A DNA stretch of 35,766 nt from LMUY01 sp964657445 (GTDB taxonomy: Bacteria > Pseudomonadota > Alphaproteobacteria > Acetobacterales > Acetobacteraceae). Made by a program: the position numbers and the translations under genes. Location: positions 1-35,766 of the forward strand of contig CAZZVB010000016.1 of NCBI GenBank assembly GCA_964657445.1, given 5' to 3'. Below the pieces are notes generated by a model. The model saw nothing but the letters and a program-made list of their open reading frames with translations. It was not told where the DNA came from and searched no databases. This document shows positions 15,270 to 24,169 of the stretch, one piece after another. Numbering within the stretch: position 1 is the first letter of the stretch; the number at the start of each line of letters is the position of its first letter.

Positions 15270-16555
15270 GGTTGCCCCAGCACGTCGCCGTCGCGCATGA
15301 CCGTCCGGCCGCGAATGATGGTGGCGACCGGCCAACCAGTCACCGCCATGCCGTCGAACGGCGTCCAGCCGCAGGGCGAGGCGATCCAGTCATTCTCGAT
15401 CGTGCGGCGGCGCTTCATGTCCACTAGCGTGAAGTCGCCATCGTACCCCGCCGCGAGCCGCCCCTTGCCAACCGCGCCATAGACCCGTGCCGGCCCTGCG
15501 CACATCAGGTCCACGAGCCGGGTCAGCGGCAGTCGCCCGGCGTTCACGTGATCCAGCATGATCGGCACCAGGGTCTGCACGCCCGGCAAGCCCGCCGGCA
15601 CCTCCGGCCAGGGCTTCAGCTTGGACTCTTTCGAGTGTGGCGCGTGGTCGCTGCCGATCGTATCGGCCATGCCGTCGCGGACCGCAGCCCAGGCGGCCTC
15701 CCAATGCTCCTTGCCGCGGATCGGCGGGTTCATCACGCCGTAGCCGCCGAGGCGGTCGTACACGTCTGGCGCCCACTGCGTCAGGTGGTTGACCAGCAGC
15801 TCCGCCGTGGCGACGTCCCGGTAGTCGCGCAGCAGCTCCAGCTCGCCCGCGGTGGACACGTGCAGGATATGCGCCGGGCGGCCTGTTCTGCGGGCCAGCG
15901 CCATCAGGCGGCGCGTGCCCAGGATGGCGCATTCCTCGTCGCGCCATTCCATGTGGCTGCGGTATGGCATGCCGGAGTGGAACATCGGCTTGCGGGCCTG
16001 CAGCCGGTATTCGTCCTCGCTGTGGTAAGCCACCGGACGGCGGCCCGACCGCATCACCGCCTCGAGGCTGTCGTCATCCTCGATCAGCAGGTCCCCGGTC
16101 GAACTGCCGGCGAACACCTTTATCGCACAGACGCCCGGCTCCACTTCCAATCGGCCCAGCCCAGGCGTGTTCGCCTTCGTCGCCCCGACATACAGCCCGA
16201 TGTCGCACCAGCTATTGGCCTCGACGTAGCCGCGCTTCCAGTCCAGCCGCTCCGTGCCAGTGATGGCCGGGCTCGTGTTCGGCATGTCGAACACCGCCGC
16301 CAAGCCGCCCAGCACAGCGGCCTTGGTGCCGGTGGGAATGGTTTCGATCGCCGGGTCACCGGGGTCGCGGAGATGGACGTGCGGATCGATCAGGCCCGGC
16401 AGCACGTGCAACCCGGCGGCGTCGATCGTCTCCTCGGCGGAGCCGGGCACGCCCAGCGCCACGATGCGGCCGTCGCGCACTCCGATATCAGCCGCGGCCT
16501 CGCCCCAGGGCAACACGGCAATGCCGTTGCGGATCAGCAGGTCGTAATGCGGCAT
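15242..16555 (-). CDS. pyrC: Dihydroorotase (amidohydrolase family)
   Basis: 437-residue amidohydrolase closing the ring of carbamoyl aspartate in pyrimidine biosynthesis. All metal ligands of the binuclear zinc site are visible: His59 and His61 in DPHVHLRDPG, the Lys146 that is carboxylated in the family (AIKVFAGSS), His178 (AYHSED), His232 (ILHVST) and Asp303 (SDHAPH). MPNTSP at 91-96 is also characteristic. Hydantoinase and allantoinase are relatives, but HLRDPG and MPNTSP favour dihydroorotase. ATG 16555 has GAGGA upstream. It follows asnB on the same strand after 26 bases and may be transcribed with the glycan genes. No other pyrimidine gene is in the window. Confidence 0.87.
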   Translation of the reverse strand: MPHYDLLIRNGIAVLPWGEAAADIGVRDGRIVALGVPGSAEETIDAAGLHVLPGLIDPHVHLRDPGDPAIETIPTGTKAAVLGGLAAVFDMPNTSPAITGTERLDWKRGYVEANSWCDIGLYVGATKANTPGLGRLEVEPGVCAIKVFAGSSTGDLLIEDDDSLEAVMRSGRRPVAYHSEDEYRLQARKPMFHSGMPYRSHMEWRDEECAILGTRRLMALARRTGRPAHILHVSTAGELELLRDYRDVATAELLVNHLTQWAPDVYDRLGGYGVMNPPIRGKEHWEAAWAAVRDGMADTIGSDHAPHSKESKLKPWPEVPAGLPGVQTLVPIMLDHVNAGRLPLTRLVDLMCAGPARVYGAVGKGRLAAGYDGDFTLVDMKRRRTIENDWIASPCGWTPFDGMAVTGWPVATIIRGRTVMRDGDVLGQPQGRLVTFR

Positions 16556-16581
16556 CGTTCGTCCTCAGTTGGCGGCGCGAG

Positions 16582-18333
16582 CTACTGACTCAGCACCTCG
16601 AACACGTCCCCGTCCACCGGCAGCGCCTCGATATGCGCGCGGTGCCACAAGGCATAGAACAGCAGCGTCCAGGCGGCGAAGCCCTCATGCCGGCCGGCGG
16701 CGTTGCGGAACAGCGCCGTCACACGGTCCGGCTCGGCGATCTCCGCCACGCCGGGCTGCGCCGCCACCAGCGAGCCGAGCCTCGCACCCTGCCCTGCGAT
16801 CCAGGCGCCGACCGGGACGGTGAAGCCCTGCTTCGGCGCGAACGGGTTGGCTTGCGGCAGATGCTGCTGCAGCCAGCGGCGCAGCAGCCACTTGCCGCGT
16901 CCGTCGCGCACCTTCAACTCGTCCGGAAGGCAGAAGCCCGCCGACGCCACCGCCGTGTCGAGGAACGGCGTCCGGCCCTCCACGCCATGCGCCATCAGGC
17001 AGCGGTCCAGCTTCAGCAGCAGATCATGCGGGAGCCAATCCGCCGCGTCCGTCGCCTGCGCCACCTGCAAGCGGCTGCGGCCGTGGACGGACGCCTGCGC
17101 CTCCGCCGCGGCGATACCGTCCCGCCAGCCCTGCGGCGCGGTGCGCAGCACGTTCAACCGGTCGAAGCTGCCCCGCGTCCGCATGCTGCGGCCGCCCCGC
17201 CACCAGGGCCGCATGGCGCTGCGATAGCGCCCGTAGCCGGCAAAGATCTCGTCACCGCCCTCGCCCGACAGCACGACCTTGACGTCCTGCCGCGCACGCT
17301 GCGCCAGGAACCAGGACGGGATGATCGCGTAGTCCGCCGCCGGGTCGTCCATGGCGGCGACGATGCGGGGCAAGGCGGCCCAGACCATCGCCTCATCGAC
17401 CAAAATGGTCTCATGCCGCGCACCCACGGCATGCGCCACGACACGCGCCTGATCGCGCTCGTCAGCCGCGCCCGGCACGTCGAAACCAGCCGTGAACGCC
17501 AGCACCGGCGCGGTGTTCAGCCGGGCCATCAGGGCCAGCACGACCGCGCTGTCCACCCCGCCCGAGAGGAACATCCCATACGGCACATCGCTGCGCTGAT
17601 GCAGTTCGACCGATTGCTCGAGCGCCGTGTCCAGCCTGCCAAGCGCCGCGTCCTCGCCGATGAGTTCGGGTGGCCCATCGGGCAATGCCTCCAGCCGGCT
17701 GCGGTCCACCACGTGGCCATCGACCACCCGCACCGTCTCGCCCGGCAGCACGCGCTGGATGCCGGGGAAGATCGTCTCCGCCCCCGTGGTGAACTGGAGC
17801 TGCAGCAACTCGTCCCGCGCTGCCGGGCGCACCTGGCGCTGCGCCAGCCCGGCTGCGAGCAGCGCCTGCGGCTCCGACGCGAAGGCTACACCGCCCGGGA
17901 TGGCAGCCGTGTACAGTGGTTTGATGCCGAACCGGTCGCGCGTCAGCGTCAGGCTGCGGGTCGCGCGGTCATGGATGGCGATCGCGTACATGCCGCGCAG
18001 CGCTTCGGCGTAGGCGGTGCCGGACTGCCGGAACAGGTGCAGCGGCGGCTCGCAATCGCTGGCCGTGTGCAACGGCAAGCCGGGCGACAGCTCGCGGTAG
18101 TTATAGACCTCACCGTTGCCGATCAGCGCTGCAGCGCCGGCGAAGAACGGCTGGTCGCCGGTTTGCAAATCGATGATCGCCAGCCGGGTGTGCACCAGCG
18201 CGCATCGCCCGGCCGCGAGGTGCCCGTCGCCATCCGGGCCGCGATGGGCAAGCGCCTTTGCCAGCGCCGCCAGCACGGCCGCCGATGGCGGCGGCGTATC
18301 CGGCCCGACGGCCAGGCCCGCTATGCCGCACAT
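16582..18333 (-). CDS. asnB: Asparagine synthase (glutamine-hydrolysing), AsnB type
   Basis: 583-residue amidotransferase. The glutaminase half begins with Met-Cys2 (MCGIAGLAVG), Cys2 being the nucleophile, and has HRGPDG at 30-35 and NGEVYN at 73-78. The synthetase half carries the ATP-pyrophosphatase loop SGGVDS at 257-262 and the LSGEGGDEIFAGYGRY motif. The start is ATG 18333; the frame stays open upstream but only the Met-Cys start gives an active enzyme. It overlaps the glycosyltransferase gene before it by 13 bases. AsnB enzymes next to glycosyltransferases often amidate sugar acids in surface polysaccharides rather than making free asparagine; the context here favours that, but plain asparagine synthesis cannot be excluded. 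Confidence 0.93.
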   Translation of the reverse strand: MCGIAGLAVGPDTPPPSAAVLAALAKALAHRGPDGDGHLAAGRCALVHTRLAIIDLQTGDQPFFAGAAALIGNGEVYNYRELSPGLPLHTASDCEPPLHLFRQSGTAYAEALRGMYAIAIHDRATRSLTLTRDRFGIKPLYTAAIPGGVAFASEPQALLAAGLAQRQVRPAARDELLQLQFTTGAETIFPGIQRVLPGETVRVVDGHVVDRSRLEALPDGPPELIGEDAALGRLDTALEQSVELHQRSDVPYGMFLSGGVDSAVVLALMARLNTAPVLAFTAGFDVPGAADERDQARVVAHAVGARHETILVDEAMVWAALPRIVAAMDDPAADYAIIPSWFLAQRARQDVKVVLSGEGGDEIFAGYGRYRSAMRPWWRGGRSMRTRGSFDRLNVLRTAPQGWRDGIAAAEAQASVHGRSRLQVAQATDAADWLPHDLLLKLDRCLMAHGVEGRTPFLDTAVASAGFCLPDELKVRDGRGKWLLRRWLQQHLPQANPFAPKQGFTVPVGAWIAGQGARLGSLVAAQPGVAEIAEPDRVTALFRNAAGRHEGFAAWTLLFYALWHRAHIEALPVDGDVFEVLSQ

Positions 18334-19346
18334 GCCGGCTTCTCCACCGTCTGCAGAAAACCGCGCCACTTTGCGAGCACCGGCGCCTCGGCGAACTCGG
18401 CATCGAACTTGGCGCGGCCCGCGGCCGTCAGCCCCGCCGCGAACCCGGCGTTCCCAAGCACCAGTCCGATCGACGTCGCCAAAGCCTCCGGATCGTCGAG
18501 CGGGACCAGCAAGCCATCCTCCCCCGGCCGGATCAGCTCCCGCGGGCCGTCCGAAGATGCGGCGACCACCGGACGGCGCGCCGCAAATGCTTCCACGATG
18601 ACGTTGCCGAGCGGTTCGTGGCGCGATGGACACGCCAGCACGTCGCAGCCGGCCAGCAGGGCCGCGGTGTCGTCGCGCCAGCCCGCGAACACCACCCGGT
18701 CCGCAACGCCGGTCTGCCGGGCGAGGGCTTGCAGCGCCTCGCGCTCGGCTCCTTCCCCGGCGATGATGGTGGTCACGCCGGGCAGGCGCGGCAAGGCGCG
18801 GATCAGCACGTCGAACGCCTTGTTGCGATGCAGCCGGCCGAGCGCCAGCACGATGGGCGTGCCTGGGGCGACGCCGAGCCGTTCCGGGGCCGCGCCGGCG
18901 AGATCGGGCGCGAAGTTCGGCAGATAATGCGCCCGCGCTGCAGGCCAGCCCTGGCCGATGATCCACTTCACCAGGGTGCGCGTATTCCCCACCAGGTGGT
19001 CGCACCGCTTGTAGTAGCTGAGGTCGTAATAACCGCCGAGCCTGCCTGCCAGCACCCAGTCGCCCCGCGGCGTGAACCGGGCCGCACGGTTCATCCAGGC
19101 CACCGCGACCCGCGGTGCGAATTGCCGCAAGGCAGCGCCGATCCGCAGTGACGTCGTGATGTCGAGCGCTCCGCCGAAGCCGAGTTCGACCGGTTCGGCT
19201 GCGGCAAGGCGGGCCGCGCGCGGGGCGTCGGTCCGGATGATCGGCAACACTGTGTCACCGGCCCGATGCTGGGCCAGCACCAGCCGTTCGAAGAACAGCT
19301 CCGCCCCGCCATTGGGGGCGCCGGCCATGATATGCGCGGCCTTCAC
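18321..19346 (-). CDS. Glycosyltransferase family 4
   Basis: 341-residue GT-B glycosyltransferase. The start is GTG 19346, overlapping the stop of the GT9 gene (GTGA); the longer open frame to 20039 lies opposite real coding sequence of the GT9 gene and is discarded. The N-terminal domain begins KAAHIMAGAPNGGAELFFE, a typical acceptor-domain start with a glycine-rich loop. The C-terminal domain has VLALGRLHRNKAFDVLIRAL and the retaining-enzyme motif E-x7-E (HEPLGNVIVEAF) followed by DGPRELI. Such enzymes transfer sugars from nucleotide donors on the cytoplasmic face of the membrane. It belongs to the GT9-GT4-asnB operon, most likely for lipopolysaccharide core or another surface glycan. Donor and acceptor are unknown. 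Confidence 0.9.
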   Translation of the reverse strand: MKAAHIMAGAPNGGAELFFERLVLAQHRAGDTVLPIIRTDAPRAARLAAAEPVELGFGGALDITTSLRIGAALRQFAPRVAVAWMNRAARFTPRGDWVLAGRLGGYYDLSYYKRCDHLVGNTRTLVKWIIGQGWPAARAHYLPNFAPDLAGAAPERLGVAPGTPIVLALGRLHRNKAFDVLIRALPRLPGVTTIIAGEGAEREALQALARQTGVADRVVFAGWRDDTAALLAGCDVLACPSRHEPLGNVIVEAFAARRPVVAASSDGPRELIRPGEDGLLVPLDDPEALATSIGLVLGNAGFAAGLTAAGRAKFDAEFAEAPVLAKWRGFLQTVEKPACAA

Positions 19347-20233
19347 AGCATGTCCCGCGCACGCGCCAGAACCTGGTCCACAGTGAGCGCCTCGATCGGC
19401 GTGCGGCCGGCCGGGCCGGGCGCGAGCACCGCTGCGGCACAACGGCCGGATGGGGCATACTCGCTGGCCGGGGTTGGCCCGAACAAGCCGAGCGTGGCCG
19501 TGCCAGCCGCCGCAGCCAAGTGCATCAGGCCGGAATCGTTGCCGACGAACAGCCTGCAACGCGCAAGGCAGGCCGCAGCCTCGGGCAGGCTGAGGCAGCC
19601 CGCCAGGTCGATCGCGCCGGGCAGGGCATCCAGCAGCGGCTGCGCCATCGCGCGTTCGGCCGGCCCGGGCCCGGCGAAAATGGCAGCACGGGCGCCGGGC
19701 AGGATGTCCTCGATCGCTTTGAACAGGCTGGCGAACCGGTCTGCGGGCCACACCTTGCCGGACCAGTTGGCGGTCGGCCCCATGGCGATGACCGGGCTGC
19801 CAGGCGGAACCAGCGCCAGTGCCCGCGCCTGGTCCGCCGGCCCCGACCACGCGACCGGCAGCGGTGGTTTCGCAAGCCCGAGCGTCCCGGCCAAATGGGT
19901 CAGCCGGTGCCCCGGCCGCCGCCCGCCACGCATGATCGCCCGCCGCCGCGCCGGCAGCAGCAGCGTCACGGCCGAGCCGCGCAGGTCCACGGCGAGGTCC
20001 CAAACCGTGGTCACCGTCTGCAGCCAGAGCGTCAACCAATGCCGGTCGTAGCGCCGCTTATCGACGACGATCGTGCGGTCGCGATTGGGCATCCGCTCGA
20101 ACACGCCTTCCGCCACCGGCCCGCAGGCGATGGTGAAGCGCGCCTCGGGGTTGGTCCGCAGCAGATGATCGAGCAACCCGGTCGAGAGGACCGCGTCGCC
20201 GATCCGCGTCGCGGTGATGAACAGGATACGCAC
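19343..20233 (-). CDS. Glycosyltransferase family 9 (heptosyltransferase-like)
   Basis: 296-residue member of the ADP-heptose:LPS heptosyltransferase family. It starts MRILFITATRIGDAVLSTGLLDHLL, the family's typical N-terminus, and has the C-terminal donor-site motif NDSGLMHLAAAAGTATLGLFGPT. In the middle, MGPTANWSGKVWPADRFASL matches the GASWPxKxWPxxrFaeL signature, although the usual Lys-Arg pair is altered. It is the first gene of a three-gene minus-strand operon with GT4 and asnB. An 80-base spacer separates it from the divergent ygfZ gene and must contain both promoters; I could not pick out convincing boxes. Role: addition of heptose or a similar sugar to the inner core or another surface glycan. 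Confidence 0.9.
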   Translation of the reverse strand: MRILFITATRIGDAVLSTGLLDHLLRTNPEARFTIACGPVAEGVFERMPNRDRTIVVDKRRYDRHWLTLWLQTVTTVWDLAVDLRGSAVTLLLPARRRAIMRGGRRPGHRLTHLAGTLGLAKPPLPVAWSGPADQARALALVPPGSPVIAMGPTANWSGKVWPADRFASLFKAIEDILPGARAAIFAGPGPAERAMAQPLLDALPGAIDLAGCLSLPEAAACLARCRLFVGNDSGLMHLAAAAGTATLGLFGPTPASEYAPSGRCAAAVLAPGPAGRTPIEALTVDQVLARARDML

Positions 20234-20313
20234 GCCGGGTCTGTAACAGCCTGGCTCCGCGCCGGCAAAACCGGACGCTTGTTCCGCGTGGCTGCCTTTA
20301 CCACCTGCTGAGC

Positions 20314-21123
20314 ATGACCATGCTCGCTCACCTGCCGCACCGCGCCGTGCTGTCCGTCACCGGCGAGGACCGGGTGACCTATCTGCAAGGCCTGGTCTCG
20401 AACGACGTGGCGGCCGCAGCGCCCGGCCGCGCGGTGTGGACGGCGCTGCTGACCCCGCAAGGCAAGTGGGTCGCGGATTTCTTCATCTTCGCCGAAGCGA
20501 ACCGCCTGCTGCTGGATGTGGAGGCCGCTCAGGCAGCCGATCTGACCCGGCGGCTGACCCGGTTCCGCCTGCGGTCGCGGGTGGATGTCGCGCCGGAGCC
20601 GCTGCAGGTGTATGCCGCCTGGGCCGGCGAGCCGCCGATGCACGGTGTGACGGCGCCCGATCCACGCCTCACCGAGGCCGGGTGGCGTATCTTGGCGAAC
20701 GGCGATCTGGCGCCGAATGCGGACCCCGATGACTACGACCGCCATCGGATCGCGCTGGGGCTGCCGGACGGCAGCCGCGACATGGAGGCCGAGAAGAGCG
20801 TGCTGCTCGAAGCCGGCTTTGATGAGCTGTCCGGCATCTCCTGGACCAAGGGCTGCTACATGGGGCAGGAGCTGACCGCTCGCACCAAATACCGCGGCCT
20901 GGTGAAGCGGCGGCTGGTCCCGGTATCCGGACCGGAGCCGCTGCCGGCCCCGGGCACGCCGGTCACGCAGGATGGGCGGGAAGTCGGCTGGTTGCGCTCC
21001 GTCAACGGCACGGCCGGGTTGGCGCTGATCCGGATCGACGCGCTCGGCGCCGGGTTGGAATGCGGCGGCGCGATCAGCGCAACGCCGGCGAGCTGGATGC
21101 GTCTGCCCGGCCCGGTGAGCTGA
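20314..21123 (+). CDS. ygfZ: Folate-binding protein YgfZ/GcvT family
   Basis: 269-residue tetrahydrofolate-binding protein that supports assembly or repair of iron-sulfur clusters, as shown for E. coli YgfZ and mitochondrial Iba57. The family signature KGCYMGQE is at 179-186, with the essential Cys at 181. Other typical segments are RAVLSVTGEDRVTYLQGLVSNDV at the N-terminus and LLTPQGKWVADFFIF. ATG 20314 gives MTMLAHLPHRAVLSV; an alternative ATG at 20320 would remove two residues. The gene diverges from the glycosyltransferase operon. Its last 50 bases overlap the end of the convergent thioesterase gene. Confidence 0.93.
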   Translation: MTMLAHLPHRAVLSVTGEDRVTYLQGLVSNDVAAAAPGRAVWTALLTPQGKWVADFFIFAEANRLLLDVEAAQAADLTRRLTRFRLRSRVDVAPEPLQVYAAWAGEPPMHGVTAPDPRLTEAGWRILANGDLAPNADPDDYDRHRIALGLPDGSRDMEAEKSVLLEAGFDELSGISWTKGCYMGQELTARTKYRGLVKRRLVPVSGPEPLPAPGTPVTQDGREVGWLRSVNGTAGLALIRIDALGAGLECGGAISATPASWMRLPGPVS

Positions 21124-21574
21124 TCGACCCGGCGGGGTCGCCAATCCTGCGGCCAACCCACGCCGGCAGCGCCGGCAAGACCAGCGCCTGCACCCGCGCC
21201 GCGTCTGCCGCGTCGAGCGAAGCCGATCGCCGGGTGCCGAGATCGACGTGCAGGAACAGCACCTCCTGCATCGCGACCTCGGTGTCGCCGGACGTCATCT
21301 CATGCACGATGTGGATGCGCTTGCCGTTGAACGATGCGAGCGCCGAGCGGACCCGAAGCGGCGCGCCCTCCCGCACCTCGTGGCGGTAGAGCGTGTGGCT
21401 TTCGACTGCGAACACGCTCCGGGCCGTCGTGTCGCGGTAGTGGACGCCGAGTTGAGCGAGTTCCAGCCACGCGTCGCTGCCACGGTCGAACACCACCACG
21501 TAGTAGGCCAGGTTCATATGGCCGTTGCCGTCCAGCCATTCGGGCCGAACATGGTCTAGGTGTTCGGCCCACAT
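21074..21574 (-). CDS. Acyl-CoA thioesterase, hot-dog fold (4HBT type)
   Basis: 166-residue thioesterase. The N-terminus EHLDHVRPEWLDGNGHMNLAYY contains the hot-dog signature with the Asp/Asn-Gly-His-Met-Asn motif, and continues with VVVFDRGSDAWLE. This version is typical of the FadM-like and betainyl-CoA thioesterase groups, which release free acids from short acyl-CoA substrates. ATG 21574 directly precedes the first strand. The domain seems complete by about residue 143 (PAWVGRRIG); the last 20 residues are low in complexity and lie in the region that overlaps ygfZ, so they may be an extension after loss of an earlier stop. The substrate is not known. The gene is close to the DUF2076 gene upstream (9 bases). 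Confidence 0.85.
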   Translation of the reverse strand: MWAEHLDHVRPEWLDGNGHMNLAYYVVVFDRGSDAWLELAQLGVHYRDTTARSVFAVESHTLYRHEVREGAPLRVRSALASFNGKRIHIVHEMTSGDTEVAMQEVLFLHVDLGTRRSASLDAADAARVQALVLPALPAWVGRRIGDPAGSISSPGRADASSSPALR

Positions 21575-21583
21575 GTGCTTTCG

Positions 21584-22426
21584 TTAGAGCGAGTTGTCGT
21601 CGAACCCGCCGCCACTGCCACCGCTATTGTCGTCCCAACCGCCGCCGCTATCGCCTTGGGTGCTGTTGTCCCAGGCCGGATCGGTGCCGCCGCCTTGGGA
21701 CGCATTGTCCCACATGCCGCCGCCTTGGTCCGGCGGCGCTGCATCGCCGTAGTTGTTGTTGATGATGGTCTCGCTCGGAGCGCCGCCGAAGCCGCCGCCC
21801 ATCCCGCCACCGCCAAACCCGCCACCGAAGCCGCCGCCGGCGCCATGGCCGGAGAACATGTCCATCAGCAGGTTGCCGGCCACCACGCCACCCGCCACGC
21901 CCGCCGCGGTGCCGAGCGCGGAACCCAGGAAGCCTGAACCGGAGCGCTGGAACATCCCCGGCTGCACGCCCGGCGGATAGTTCGGCGGCGGCATCGCGCC
22001 CGGCTGCGCATATTGCGGCGCACCCTGAGCCGGACCCTGGTTCCAAACCGGCGCCTGAGGTTGCGGCTGGGACGCACCGCCGCTGAACAGCCCGCCGAGG
22101 AAGCCGCGCGATTGGCCGGGCTGCGGCGCCTGCTGCTGCTGCTGTTGCTGCTGACGGAGCGAGTCGATCTCCGCCTGCATCCGCTGCAGCCGCGTGCCGG
22201 CCTCGGCCAGAGCGGCCTCCTGCACCACCGCCATCTGGGTGATCCGGTAGCGCGCCTCCGGATGGGACTGGAACTGCTCGGCGATGAAGCGGTCGGCCTC
22301 GGGATCGATCGGCGCGAGCTGCGGCTGCGTCGCCGGCACGCTGCGTTGGAACACACCGCCGCCTTGCGCTGCGCCACCCACACGGGCGACGAACTTCTCG
22401 ATCAGATCGCGTTCCTCATTGGTCAT
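21584..22426 (-). CDS. DUF2076 family protein with Gln and Gly-rich tail
   Basis: 280-residue protein that I recognise as DUF2076. The N-terminus MTNEERDLIEKFVARVG and the segment DPEADRFIAEQFQSHPEARY are the family core, followed by an amphipathic helix (AALAEAGTRLQRMQAEIDSL). Eight consecutive Gln then lead into a Pro/Gln-rich stretch, a possible membrane or glycine-zipper segment GSALGTAAGVAGGVVAGNLL (about 166-185), a glycine-rich run and an acidic, Trp-containing tail (WDNSTQGDSGGGWDDNSGG). Such proteins are thought to be periplasmic or membrane-associated; the function is unknown. It is followed by the thioesterase after 9 bases. Confidence 0.82.
   Translation of the reverse strand: MTNEERDLIEKFVARVGGAAQGGGVFQRSVPATQPQLAPIDPEADRFIAEQFQSHPEARYRITQMAVVQEAALAEAGTRLQRMQAEIDSLRQQQQQQQQAPQPGQSRGFLGGLFSGGASQPQPQAPVWNQGPAQGAPQYAQPGAMPPPNYPPGVQPGMFQRSGSGFLGSALGTAAGVAGGVVAGNLLMDMFSGHGAGGGFGGGFGGGGMGGGFGGAPSETIINNNYGDAAPPDQGGGMWDNASQGGGTDPAWDNSTQGDSGGGWDDNSGGSGGGFDDNSL
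22130..22153 (-). repeat. Trinucleotide run coding for eight glutamines
   Basis: Eight CAG/CAA codons in a row (seven CAG, one CAA) in the DUF2076 gene. Such a run can change length by slippage without breaking the frame. Confidence 0.8.
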
Positions 22427-22516
22427 TTGGACTCACCCTTCATGGAGTTCTTAGCGGGACGCCGTTGTGGGAGTAGGTCAGTAGCCGCAACGACATGGCC
22501 CGCTCCAGTGGCCGGT

Positions 22517-22945
22517 TCAAGCCGGATAGGCATTCAAGCGCGGCGCCTCGATCGCCGGGCACCGGTCCATCACCACCGCCAGCCCGGCCGCCCTTGCACG
22601 GTCCGCCGCCGCCTGGTCGATGACGCCAAGCTGCAGCCAGACGCTGTGCGCACCCAGCCGGATCGCCTCATCCACCACGGCGCCTGCCTGGTCCGAGGCG
22701 CGGAACACATCCACCATGTCGAGCGGCCCCGCCTCCGCCAGCGACGCCACGACCGCCTGGCCGAGCAGCGTCTGGCCGGCCAGGCCGGGGTTGACGGGCG
22801 TGACCGCCCAGCCTTTGGCGAGCAGGAACCGCATCACGCCATGCGACGGCCGCTCCGGCCGGTTCGAGGCGCCGACCAGCGCGATGCGCCGGGTTTGGGT
22901 CAGAATGCCGGCGACCTGAGCGTCGGTCAGTCCATCGAGTGCCAT
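22517..22945 (-). CDS. CoA-binding domain protein (YccU type)
   Basis: 142-residue single-domain Rossmann protein of the CoA-binding-2 family. The dinucleotide-type loop is IALVGASNRPERPSHGVMRFL, and the family's VTPVNPGLAGQTLLGQAVVASL and VDVFRASDQAGAVVDEAI segments follow; HSVWLQLGV and the C-terminal DRCPAIEAPRL complete the fold. The pairing of a Rossmann loop with a CPxIE motif is typical; E. coli YccU is the usual reference, with no defined reaction. ATG 22945 is preferred because AGG lies 6 bases upstream; ATG 22951 and a start at 22987 are also in frame. It diverges from glyQ with 57 bases between the two starts. Confidence 0.87.
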   Translation of the reverse strand: MALDGLTDAQVAGILTQTRRIALVGASNRPERPSHGVMRFLLAKGWAVTPVNPGLAGQTLLGQAVVASLAEAGPLDMVDVFRASDQAGAVVDEAIRLGAHSVWLQLGVIDQAAADRARAAGLAVVMDRCPAIEAPRLNAYPA

Positions 22946-23002
22946 GTCCATCCTAACGCATGCGGGTTGCTGTCTGTTGCCGGGCAACTAAGGTGCGCCG
23001 CT

Positions 23003-23887
<885 letters not shown>

Positions 23888-23902
23888 TCTACCAACGTGG
23901 GT

Positions 23903-24169
23903 ATGCAGTTGAACATCAAGAGCGACGAGGCCTACCAGCTTGCGTCTCGATTGGCTGAGCTGACGGGCGAGAGCATGACGACGGTGGTCACGGAGGCGCT
24001 TCGGGCCCGTCTCGCAGCCGAGGAGAAATCGCACGAGGCTGACGCCATGATCCGCGACGTCATGGCGCTTGCGGCTGAAATCCGGGCGGAGCTCGACAAG
24101 GCCGGCGGCGAGCCGCTCACGTCCAACCATGACTGGCTGTATGACGAAGTGACGGGCCTGCCGATTTGA
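23903..24169 (+). CDS. vapB: VapB-type antitoxin (PSK_trans_fac/Rv0623 family)
   Basis: 88-residue antitoxin starting at ATG 23903 (GTG 23897 is an alternative). The sequence MQLNIKSDEAYQLASRLAELTGESMTTVVTEALRARL is typical of the ribbon-helix-helix-like antitoxins of the Rv0623/PSK family, with the LTGES motif linking the DNA-binding part to the toxin-binding tail. The C-terminal SNHDWLYDEVTGLPI matches the usual toxin-wrapping end (DHDxLYDExGLP). The stop overlaps the start of the PIN-domain gene (TTGA). In such modules the antitoxin represses its own promoter; here the gene sits inside the glyQ-glyS operon 15 bases after glyQ, so it would be read from the glyQ promoter unless a local promoter exists. 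Confidence 0.9.
   Translation: MQLNIKSDEAYQLASRLAELTGESMTTVVTEALRARLAAEEKSHEADAMIRDVMALAAEIRAELDKAGGEPLTSNHDWLYDEVTGLPI

Noticed and set aside
16633..18927. 764-residue plus-strand frame opposite asnB and the GT4 gene
   Set aside because: Arg/His/Gln-rich translation without motifs; it mirrors well-supported genes on the other strand, as is common in high-GC DNA.
18321..20039. Longer, 572-residue version of the GT4 glycosyltransferase
   Set aside because: The first 231 residues are out-of-frame translation of the GT9 gene; the GTGA junction at 19343-19346 gives a normal GT4 start.
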